Of a DNA stretch of 34,000 nucleotides, positions 1 through 5,864 are shown in pieces; positions within the stretch are counted from its first letter, which is position 1; the number at the start of each line of letters is the position of its first letter. Source of the DNA: an uncultured Burkholderiales bacterium (GTDB taxonomy: Bacteria; Pseudomonadota; Gammaproteobacteria; Burkholderiales; Burkholderiaceae_C); the NCBI GenBank assembly GCA_903932865.1, contig CAIZHQ010000020.1, positions 1 to 34,000 of the forward strand, given 5' to 3'. The position numbers and the translations under genes were made by a program. A model generated the notes under the pieces. It was not told where the DNA came from. It did not search any database and saw nothing but the letters and a program-made list of their open reading frames with translations.

Positions 1-1660
1 ACTGAGCGGCCTGAGCACCGCTTCGGCCCAAGCCTTGACATCGGCTCAAGTCACAGCCCTGGGCTCCGCTCAACTGCAGTCGCTCAGCAGCGCCCAGCTC
101 AATGCGCTGGATGCTGAAGACGTCACCGCCATGGGCACCGCGCAGATCGCTGCACTGACCACCACACAGGTGAGCAACCTTTCCACGACCCTGGTCGAGG
201 CTCTGAGCACAGGCCAAGTGGCGGCCATGACCACGGCGCAGGTGGCCTCGCTGACCACTGCCCAAGTGGCCAAACTTGCGACAGATAAAGTGGCCTCGCT
301 TTCTTCTAGTCAGGTCAAAGCACTTTCTGCGGCCCAAATCAATGCCTGGGATGCTGACCAAATTGCGGCCCTGGATACCGCCGATGTTGCCAACATTTCC
401 ACCGCGCAACTGGCAGGACTTACCACCACCGTCATGCAATCGCTGACATCAACTCAGGTCTTGTCCTTGAGCACCAGCCAGCTGAGAACACTGGACAGCT
501 CACAGATCAATGCGCTGGATGCGGGTGATGTGACCGCTTTGGGCAGTGTCAAGATCCAAGCCTTGACGACCGCACAGATAGCGAACCTCAGTACAGCACT
601 GCTGGATGCTCTGGACACAGCCCAAATCAATGCCTTGACCACGGCACAGGTGGGAGCTTTGGGCACAGCCCAAGTCGCCAGTTTGAGTGAAGCCAACATT
701 GCAGCTTTGAGCACAGCGCAAATCAGGGTGCTGGCCACAGATGAGCTCGACAGTTTGAGCTCCGCGCAAGTATCAGTCATTGAGACGGCTGATTTGGCGG
801 CCATGACCACAGCCCAAATCAGTAGCGTGAGTACAGCTTTTGTCCAGGCACTGACCACGGATCAGGTGTCGCAGTTGACCAGCAGCCAGATCAAGTCTCT
901 GAGCACCGATCAATTGAATGCCATGGAAACTGCAGACTTGGCTGAATTGACCACCACTCAGATCTCTGCCATGACCACGGCGCAGGTCAGCAATTTGGCG
1001 ACCGGCCAACTGGCTGCACTGACGACCGCGCAAGTTCAAAGTTTGACCACGTCACAAGTGGCGAATTTGACGACCGCGCAAGTCGCCAGCCTGAGCACGG
1101 ACAACATTGCTGCCTTGACCACTTCTCAAGTCAAGGCACTGACAGCCACCAACATCAGTGCACTGGACTCCAGCCAGATTGCAGCGATTGAAACTGAAGA
1201 TGTCGCGGCCATCAATGTCAATGTGATTGCGAGCCTGTCAACCGACGTGATTGCGGGCTTGGACACCAGCCAAATTGCCTCCTTGACCACTGCGCAAATT
1301 GCAAAACTCACCACGGAGCAATTCTCAACGCTGTCCAGTGAAGATGTGGCGGCATTGACCAGTGGACAGTTTGCCAGCATCACCTCTGCTCAAATCAACA
1401 GTTTGAGCACAGACAAGATTGCCAGCATCGAGACGGAAGACCTGGCAGCTTTGAGAGCCACTCAAATTTCTGGGCTCACCACCGACGTGGTGTCGACACT
1501 GGACACGGCCCAGATTGGAGCGTTGACCTCTGACCAAGTGGGCAAACTGACCAACGCCCAACTTCTGCCGTTGAGCACGGATCAGTTGGGTGCCCTCGGT
1601 ACAGCCTTATCGGCCACGCAAAAAGCAGGGTTCACCACGGATCAACTTGCGGCCTTATAA
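1..1660 (+). CDS. Octapeptide-repeat protein, C-terminal part (5' end outside window)
   Basis: The frame is open from the left edge, so only the last 552 codons are visible. A TTG at 35 lies inside a repeat and is not a convincing start. After three residues the protein is 66 consecutive 8-residue units with consensus [LIM]-[ST]-[TS]-[AD]-Q-[VIL]-[AN]-[AS], then 21 less regular residues that still end in a repeat-like FTTDQLAAL. Hydrophobic residues fall at unit positions 1 and 6. Thr/Ser at position 2 with Gln at position 5 looks like a helix capping box, so a compact solenoid of very short helices is possible, but this is inference. There are no cysteines, transmembrane segments or recognisable C-terminal secretion or anchor domain in view. 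I do not recognise the family; large surface or secreted proteins are often built this way. The gene is followed by a strong terminator and then the flagellin region. Function unknown. Confidence 0.85.
   Translation, partial: LSGLSTASAQALTSAQVTALGSAQLQSLSSAQLNALDAEDVTAMGTAQIAALTTTQVSNLSTTLVEALSTGQVAAMTTAQVASLTTAQVAKLATDKVASLSSSQVKALSAAQINAWDADQIAALDTADVANISTAQLAGLTTTVMQSLTSTQVLSLSTSQLRTLDSSQINALDAGDVTALGSVKIQALTTAQIANLSTALLDALDTAQINALTTAQVGALGTAQVASLSEANIAALSTAQIRVLATDELDSLSSAQVSVIETADLAAMTTAQISSVSTAFVQALTTDQVSQLTSSQIKSLSTDQLNAMETADLAELTTTQISAMTTAQVSNLATGQLAALTTAQVQSLTTSQVANLTTAQVASLSTDNIAALTTSQVKALTATNISALDSSQIAAIETEDVAAINVNVIASLSTDVIAGLDTSQIASLTTAQIAKLTTEQFSTLSSEDVAALTSGQFASITSAQINSLSTDKIASIETEDLAALRATQISGLTTDVVSTLDTAQIGALTSDQVGKLTNAQLLPLSTDQLGALGTALSATQKAGFTTDQLAAL
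11..1594 (+). repeat. 66 tandem 24-bp coding repeats with a 17-unit super-period
   Basis: Unit n begins at 11+24(n-1). Most units read L-T/S-T-A-Q-V/I-A-A/S. Units with an acidic signature ([LIM]-[DE]-x-x-D-[VL]) occur at numbers 5, 16, 22, 33, 39 and 50, with a weaker one at 56. The spacing alternates 11, 6, 11, 6, 11, 6, giving a super-unit of 17 octads (408 bp). Units whose position-5 Gln is replaced by a bulky hydrophobic residue (8, 18, 25, 35, 52, 62) keep the same register. Near the C-terminus the pattern jumps ahead: unit 60 repeats the context of unit 50 after only 10 octads. Codons have diverged between units, so this is an old array, although some 16-bp identities remain (1020-1035 and 1068-1083). 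Confidence 0.9.
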
Positions 1661-1707
1661 CCGTAAACATAGACTCCAACCCTCTGACCTGTCCAAAGGT
1701 CAGTTTC

Positions 1708-1741
1708 AAAAATCCACCCGGTACACGGGTGGATTTTTTTT
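1708..1741 (+). terminator. Rho-independent terminator after the octapeptide-repeat gene
   Basis: The arms AATCCACCCG (1711-1720) and CGGGTGGATT (1726-1735) are perfectly complementary around a 5-nt loop. The 3' arm runs into a T tract to 1741, and flanking A/T pairs can extend the stem. It lies about 50 bp after the stop codon. A smaller hairpin, GACCT/AGGTC (1686-1701), precedes it. It should insulate the repeat gene from the sigma-54 promoter downstream. Confidence 0.93.
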
Positions 1742-1863
1742 GTCTGTAACCGGCTGCGGTCAGCTTTCATCGGAAACGTTGATCCAGGTCAGCGGCAAAT
1801 TTTCGCCGCATCACATCGATCCATAAGTTTTCAAAAAACACCCGAAAAGTGGTTTAGAAACCC

Positions 1864-1879
1864 TGGCACATCTATTGCT
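1864..1879 (+). promoter_or_regulatory. Sigma-54 (RpoN) -24/-12 promoter for the TPR-flagellin unit
   Basis: The sequence TGGCAC-ATCTA-TTGCT matches the RpoN consensus TGGCAC-N5-TTGCW exactly. The invariant GG (1865-1866) and GC (1877-1878) are separated by the required 10 nt. Transcription should start near 1890, about 58 nt before the TPR gene. A palindrome GGTTTAGAAACC (1851-1862) abuts the -24 element. Confidence 0.88.
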
Positions 1880-1901
1880 TTTAATCCCTTGTCCACAACT
1901 T

Positions 1902-1933
1902 GTGTCAAAAAATCTCCAACCATTTTTTGACAC
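1902..1933 (+). promoter_or_regulatory. Perfect 12-bp inverted repeat in the leader of the TPR gene
   Basis: GTGTCAAAAAAT (1902-1913) and ATTTTTTGACAC (1922-1933) are perfect inverted repeats around an 8-nt loop. The repeat lies between the predicted sigma-54 start site (about 1890) and the Shine-Dalgarno AAGGA (1937-1941). As RNA it would form a hairpin just upstream of the ribosome-binding site. As DNA it carries GTCAA/TTGAC half-sites in inverted order, like FleQ-type sites, which in Pseudomonas can lie downstream of the RpoN promoter. It lacks a T-tract exit, so it is not an ordinary terminator. Confidence 0.7.
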
Positions 1934-1947
1934 CCCAAGGAATCAAA

Positions 1948-2427
1948 ATGATGTTGTCTTTAACTCAGTCACTTTTAAATGACGCCTCGCTGGGGCACCG
2001 CCTGCAACAGCGTGAGGTCTCGCGTTTCACCCCTGAAGATATTCGCGTCGCAATTTCCGAATTGGTGGCCCAGGACCGAATGGACTTGGCAGACGCCTTG
2101 GTCGCCGCGGGTCTGAGTCTTTATCCCGACAGTGAAGACATCCTGGCCATCGCCGCACTGTTGGCAGAAGTGCATGGCGATTGGTCATCCGCTGATTCAT
2201 TGCTCGACAAAATTTTGTACCTCCAAGGCGACAAAGCCACGGCTACAGTCTGGCAACACAAAGTTCGTGTTCAGCGGTGCCTTTGTGATCCTGCCGGTGC
2301 ATTAAAAGCCAGTCAGATGGGGCTGCGCATGCACCCTGCTGATCCAACACTCTTGAGCGAACAACAACTTTTGCAAGACTTGTTGGACGCAGCGCAGATC
2401 TTTGCGCCATCCCCCACACAACAATGA
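1948..2427 (+). CDS. TPR-like protein encoded just upstream of flagellin
   Basis: A 159-residue soluble protein with no signal peptide. I start it at ATG 1948 because AAGGA (1937-1941) sits at good spacing; an upstream in-frame TTG at 1900 would lie inside the leader hairpin. Residues about 30-140 are helical with TPR-like A/L/G spacing: a Leu/Ala-rich stretch ending in GLSLYPDSEDI, then a second ending in GLRMHPADP. Both have the helix-Pro ending typical of TPR units. It is the first gene after the sigma-54 promoter and lies 53 bp before flagellin, so the two may be co-transcribed. A role in flagellin expression, stability or secretion is plausible by position only. I do not recognise a named family. 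Confidence 0.8.
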   Translation: MMLSLTQSLLNDASLGHRLQQREVSRFTPEDIRVAISELVAQDRMDLADALVAAGLSLYPDSEDILAIAALLAEVHGDWSSADSLLDKILYLQGDKATATVWQHKVRVQRCLCDPAGALKASQMGLRMHPADPTLLSEQQLLQDLLDAAQIFAPSPTQQ

Positions 2428-2480
2428 TTTGATTTGGCAACAGGCACAAGCCATCCCTTAAATCTTCAGGACCCGATACC

Positions 2481-3428
2481 ATGACCGTCATCAACACCAA
2501 CGTGAAATCGCTGATTTCACAAAACGCGCTTTACCGAAACAGCCGTGACCTGTCTTCAGCCATGGAGCAACTGTCCACAGGCAAACGCATCAACAGCGCG
2601 GCCGATGACGCCGCAGGTTTGGCGATTTCATCCAGAATGACGGCCCAAATCAAAGGTCTGGATCAAGCTGTTCGCAATGCCAATGACGGAATTTCCTTGC
2701 TGCAAACAGCTGAAGGTGCACTGATTGAAGTGACCAACATGCTTCAACGCATGCGGGAGTTGAATGTTCAAGCTGGCAACGACACTTATACCGACAAAGA
2801 CCGTACCTCCTTGAGCTTGGAGTACAAGCAACTGGTGATGGAAATCAACCGGATTGCGTCCAATACCCAATGGAACGGCATGTCCATTCTTGACAACAAT
2901 GACGAGGTGGGCCGGTCCATTGGTACTGGTGGCTTGAAGGCGAGCCCCACAACACCTGGCACTGAGGTCAGAAACATCAATTTTCAAGTCGGCGCCAACG
3001 CGAATCAAATCATCAGCGTCCAATTCAGGGATTTCACAATTCCCATGGATGCAGATGGCAACCCAGACAGTACCGCAACACCGGGTGACTGGAAAATTTT
3101 CAGCGGTGATGCATCGCTCAACAACACCAGTATGGCCACCGCAGCGGATGCCAACATCTCTATTGAGCGAATGGATGTCGCCATCAATCGCATCAACGAA
3201 CAACGCGCCACGTATGGTGCGGTCATCAATCGATTGACGCACGCGGGTGACAACCTGGCCAATGTGTCTCAAAATACCACGGAGTCCCGAAGCCGAATTG
3301 AAGACACCGACTACGCCAAAGGCAGCAGTGAATTGGCACGGACTCAAATCATTCAGCAAGCGGCTACCGCTGTGCTGGCTCAGGCCAATATGGACCAGCA
3401 GTCCGTGTTGAAACTTTTGCAAGCTTGA
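2481..3428 (+). CDS. fliC: Flagellin
   Basis: A 315-residue flagellin, the filament subunit exported by the flagellar type III system. The N-terminal D0/D1 region (about 1-140) is canonical: MTVINTNVKSL, then QLSTGKRINSAADDAAGLAIS, RNANDGISLLQTAEGAL and an NRIASNTQWNG-type segment. The C-terminal D1/D0 region (about 228-315) ends with RIEDTDYAKGSSELARTQI, LAQANMDQQ and SVLKLLQA. The variable region between them (about 143-225) is short, so this is a small flagellin. AGGAC (2468-2472) provides a ribosome-binding site before ATG 2481. No convincing sigma-28 site lies directly upstream. It may be read from the sigma-54 promoter at 1864 through the TPR gene, or from a promoter inside that gene. 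Confidence 0.97.
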   Translation: MTVINTNVKSLISQNALYRNSRDLSSAMEQLSTGKRINSAADDAAGLAISSRMTAQIKGLDQAVRNANDGISLLQTAEGALIEVTNMLQRMRELNVQAGNDTYTDKDRTSLSLEYKQLVMEINRIASNTQWNGMSILDNNDEVGRSIGTGGLKASPTTPGTEVRNINFQVGANANQIISVQFRDFTIPMDADGNPDSTATPGDWKIFSGDASLNNTSMATAADANISIERMDVAINRINEQRATYGAVINRLTHAGDNLANVSQNTTESRSRIEDTDYAKGSSELARTQIIQQAATAVLAQANMDQQSVLKLLQA

Positions 3429-3484
3429 TGATTTAGATTTTTTTCTCCCTTATTTTTAGAAGATCGACAGCATCAAAAAGTTCA

Positions 3485-3676
3485 ATGACTGAAAAGACAG
3501 AACCTTCCAAAGGACCCGATTGCTGGAAATGCAGGTATTTTGGGATTACTTACATTCCATCGGCGCCTTATTCGTGCGGCGCCATGGGATTTCGTTCACA
3601 GTTTTTGCCCTCTCTTGAAGTCCTGCGGACCGACGGGCAGTTTTGCCACAGTTTCATCCCCAAAAGCGCTGCATAA
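3485..3676 (+). CDS. Small four-cysteine conserved protein
   Basis: A 63-residue protein starting at ATG 3485, 56 bp after flagellin and on the same strand. It has four cysteines in order: a CWKC pair at residues 13 and 16, one in YSCGAMGF and one near the C-terminus in FCHSF. This spacing suggests a zinc ribbon or another metal site. The pattern C-x2-C-x-YFG ... C-x-AMGF-x-S ... PSxEVLRxDGxxC looks like a family of small uncharacterised proteins I recall from Burkholderiales, but I cannot verify this here. No signal peptide or membrane helix is visible. The leader is AT-rich and the ribosome-binding site weak. Function unknown; its position suggests, but does not prove, a link to the flagellum. 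Confidence 0.7.
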   Translation: MTEKTEPSKGPDCWKCRYFGITYIPSAPYSCGAMGFRSQFLPSLEVLRTDGQFCHSFIPKSAA

Positions 3677-3855
3677 ATCCCGCAGACCGCGTCTTGCCAC
3701 AGCGACAGCGTAAACAATGCGGCTGGGGCTCCTTTCAGACGAAGCCATCAACCGATGCATGTGACCAGGCGAGTCCTGTCAACTCTTCTTGGCGGAAACA
3801 TCCTGAGCCCTTGAGCAGACACACTGTCGAACTTTGCCCAAGCGACTGTCCCTCT

Positions 3856-3883
3856 GTCAATCTTCCGTCAAGCAGCGTGTCAA
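3856..3883 (+). promoter_or_regulatory. Three tandem GTCAA boxes, candidate activator-binding sites
   Basis: GTCAA occurs at 3856-3860, 3867-3871 and 3879-3883, with starts 11 and 12 bp apart, so the boxes face one side of the helix. They lie 75-100 bp upstream of the -24 element, a usual distance for an upstream activating sequence. GTCA is the half-site of FleQ-type operators. A fourth copy is at 3778-3782, and the leader at 1902-1933 carries the same motif as an inverted pair. Confidence 0.5.
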
Positions 3884-3918
3884 GTCTTCTGGATATTAAA
3901 TTCACTTATGTATTCTTT

Positions 3919-3946
3919 TTGTATTTTAAAAAGTTATTAAATACAA
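3919..3946 (+). promoter_or_regulatory. 8-bp inverted repeat just upstream of a sigma-54 promoter
   Basis: TTGTATTT (3919-3926) and AAATACAA (3939-3946) are perfect inverted repeats whose centres are 20 bp apart, two helical turns. They end 9 bp before the -24 element at 3956. This could be a dimeric regulator site, or just bendable AT-rich DNA; I could not match an IHF consensus. Confidence 0.45.
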
Positions 3947-3955
3947 TTTAATTTC

Positions 3956-3971
3956 TGGCACGCTGTTTGCT
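3956..3971 (+). promoter_or_regulatory. Sigma-54 (RpoN) -24/-12 promoter for the activator-fliEFGHIJ operon
   Basis: TGGCAC-GCTGT-TTGCT matches the RpoN consensus exactly, with GG (3957-3958) and GC (3969-3970) 10 nt apart. The predicted start site is near 3982. This excludes the open frame's first codon at 3967 and supports GTG 4006 as the translation start. Confidence 0.88.
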
Positions 3972-4005
3972 TCTCTCATCTCATCATGAACATGAGACCA
4001 ACACC

Positions 4006-5484
4006 GTGAAGTCACAATCCCATTCCACCCCTCTGGCCCTTTGGCTGGACCCCGAAGCTGCCCTGAGCCCCGAGCACAGCCATGCATTGCAGGTCAGCGG
4101 CTGGGCTGTGATGCCCGTGAACACACTGGACCACTTGCTGGCCCATGCGGCCGATGCGGCCATGGTGGTGTTACACCTGACTTTGGACGTGACGCGTCTC
4201 AAAGCCGTTCAACAACTCTTGCAAGACGCCAGCCTCACCTTGCCGGTGGTTTGCCGCGTCGACCGCCACGCCTTGGACCTGGCCGTTGAAGCCACCCAAT
4301 CAGGCGCTTTGACCGTGCTGGCCGCACAAGATGTTCGCGCCGCCTCTTGGCAGCGACTGCAAAACCAGCTCAACCCGACAGCCACCCGCCAGTCGCCACA
4401 ACCTGTGCGCAATGTGGTGTTTGTCGATCCCGCCAGCCAACACCTTTTGGCTTTGGCCCAAAAAGTCGCACAAGCTGAAGTGACGGCATTGCTGGTGGGC
4501 CCTACAGGCTCGGGCAAAGAGGTCTTGGCACGCGTGCTGCACGAAGCTTCCGGCCGCGCGCAAGGCCCGTTTGTAGCGCTCAATTGCGCAGCCATGCCGG
4601 AAAATCTGATCGAAGACATGCTGTTTGGTCACGAAAAAGGTGCTTTCACGGGCGCTCACCGCGAACAAAAAGGTTTGTTTGAGCAAGCCCAAGGCGGCAC
4701 CTTGTTTTTGGACGAAATTGGTGAGATGCCCATGCACTTGCAAAGCAAGCTGCTGCGCGTGTTGCAAGAGCGCCAACTCACCCGTTTGGGTGGCCAAAAC
4801 GTGATCCAATTGAATGTGCGCATCGTGGCCGCCACCAACAAAGATCTGAAAAAAGCCATCGCTGAGCGCGAGTTCCGCGAAGACCTTTACTACCGCATTG
4901 CCACGTTCCGCATGCGCTTGTTGCCCTTGGCCGAGCGCCCTGGCGACATCATCCCGCTGGCCATGCAGTGCCTGTTGCAATACGACAAGAAGCCCTGGCA
5001 ACTGCACCCACAAGCCCAGATGCAGCTGCTGCAATACCCCTGGCCTGGCAATGTGCGCGAGCTTGAAAATGTGATGCGCCGTGCCATGGTGCTGTGCACA
5101 GACCATGTGGTCACCCCGGCACACCTCATGTTTGACGACTGGTTGACCGCCAGCACTGCGGCTTTGGCACCCGTGACTTTGCCTGCAGCACCTGCTGTGG
5201 TGCTGGAAGCGACGAATTCGGTCACGCACATGGAACAGTTCATGGCAGCTGCCAAGGACACCATGGGCTTGCAAGAACAAGACACGGTGGAGAAAACCGG
5301 CAGCCTGCCCACCGACCTGCACAGCGCAGCGCGCATGAACGAGCATCAGGTGATCATGGCCACTTTGGCCAGCACGCCCAGCAAAACAGAAGCCGCCAAA
5401 CGCTTGGGCATCAGCCCGCGCACGCTGCGCTACAAGATGGCCCAGTTGCGTGAGCACGGCCTGGCCATGGCATCGGCCTGCTGA
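4006..5484 (+). CDS. Sigma-54-dependent flagellar activator (FleQ/FlrC type)
   Basis: A 492-residue enhancer-binding protein. The N-terminal region (about 8-115) is receiver-like, but the strand where the phospho-acceptor Asp should sit reads VVLHLTLD and no clear acceptor is visible, as in FleQ/FlrA. The AAA+ domain has Walker A GPTGSGKE (165-172), the sigma-54 contact loop GAFTGA (212-217) and Walker B FLDE ending at 236-237. The C-terminus carries a Fis-type helix-turn-helix (about 458-480, EAAKRLGISPRTLRYK). GTG 4006 is chosen because the sigma-54 promoter at 3956 would start transcription near 3982; its ribosome-binding site is weak. It lies 11 bp before fliE and presumably activates flagellar sigma-54 promoters, possibly its own. 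No partner histidine kinase lies beside it. Whether it is FleQ-like or FlrC-like needs phylogeny. Confidence 0.92.
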   Translation: MKSQSHSTPLALWLDPEAALSPEHSHALQVSGWAVMPVNTLDHLLAHAADAAMVVLHLTLDVTRLKAVQQLLQDASLTLPVVCRVDRHALDLAVEATQSGALTVLAAQDVRAASWQRLQNQLNPTATRQSPQPVRNVVFVDPASQHLLALAQKVAQAEVTALLVGPTGSGKEVLARVLHEASGRAQGPFVALNCAAMPENLIEDMLFGHEKGAFTGAHREQKGLFEQAQGGTLFLDEIGEMPMHLQSKLLRVLQERQLTRLGGQNVIQLNVRIVAATNKDLKKAIAEREFREDLYYRIATFRMRLLPLAERPGDIIPLAMQCLLQYDKKPWQLHPQAQMQLLQYPWPGNVRELENVMRRAMVLCTDHVVTPAHLMFDDWLTASTAALAPVTLPAAPAVVLEATNSVTHMEQFMAAAKDTMGLQEQDTVEKTGSLPTDLHSAARMNEHQVIMATLASTPSKTEAAKRLGISPRTLRYKMAQLREHGLAMASAC

Positions 5485-5495
5485 AGGAGCCATTC

Positions 5496-5843
5496 ATGAT
5501 TGACAAAGCGATTTCGCCCGCCAACATCCAGTCGATGCTGCAAACCCTGCGCAGCCACCAGTCACAGGCAGCCAGTCTGCCGGGCTCAGACCCACTCAAG
5601 GGGCTGACGTCCGATGTGGGCAAGAGCAGCTTTGGTCAATTTGTCTCGGGCGCGCTTAGCCAGGTCAACCAAGTGCAGGTGCAGTCTTCTGAAATGCGTG
5701 CCGCTTTTGATCGGGGGGAGAACGTGGCTCTGACCGATGTGGTGCTGGGCATGCAGAAATCCTCTTTGGCCTTCGAGGCGACTTTGCAGGTGCGCAACAA
5801 GGTGCTCAAAGCCTACGAAGACATTTTGAACATGCCGGTCTGA
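5496..5843 (+). CDS. fliE: Flagellar hook-basal body protein FliE
   Basis: A 115-residue protein, the normal FliE length. It joins the MS ring to the proximal rod and is among the first substrates of the flagellar export gate. The C-terminal half has the conserved pattern: FGQFVSGALSQVNQVQ, GENVALTDVVLGMQKSSL, FEATLQVRNKVLKAYEDILNMPV. A strong Shine-Dalgarno AAGGAG (5484-5489) overlaps the stop codon of the upstream activator and fixes ATG 5496. It is followed by fliF after 21 bp, so activator and structural genes probably form one transcript. Confidence 0.96.
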   Translation: MIDKAISPANIQSMLQTLRSHQSQAASLPGSDPLKGLTSDVGKSSFGQFVSGALSQVNQVQVQSSEMRAAFDRGENVALTDVVLGMQKSSLAFEATLQVRNKVLKAYEDILNMPV

Positions 5844-5864
5844 ACGATATAAAGAGAACACACC

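Larger units (their letters stand above)
3677..4005 (+). promoter_or_regulatory. 329-bp control region upstream of the sigma-54 activator gene
   Basis: I find no convincing gene here. The open frame at 3643-3951 overlaps the four-cysteine gene out of frame and has no conserved features. The last 130 bp are markedly AT-rich in an otherwise GC-rich window. The region holds GTCAA boxes at 3778-3782, 3856-3860, 3867-3871 and 3879-3883, an inverted repeat at 3919-3946 and a sigma-54 promoter at 3956-3971, the layout expected of an enhancer-dependent promoter. Confidence 0.75.

Noticed and set aside
1..1660. Regular 24-bp repeats as a possible CRISPR array or non-coding satellite
   Set aside because: The repeats are contiguous without spacers, keep one open frame throughout, and vary mainly at wobble positions, so they are coding repeats.
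2459..2480. TAAA ... CCGATAC before fliC as a sigma-28 promoter
   Set aside because: The gap between the two elements is about 6 bp too short and the -10-like element touches the start codon, leaving no room for a transcript start.
3643..3951. Open frame of 102 codons in the control region
   Set aside because: It overlaps the four-cysteine gene out of frame, has no conserved pattern, and covers the GTCAA boxes and AT-rich promoter DNA.
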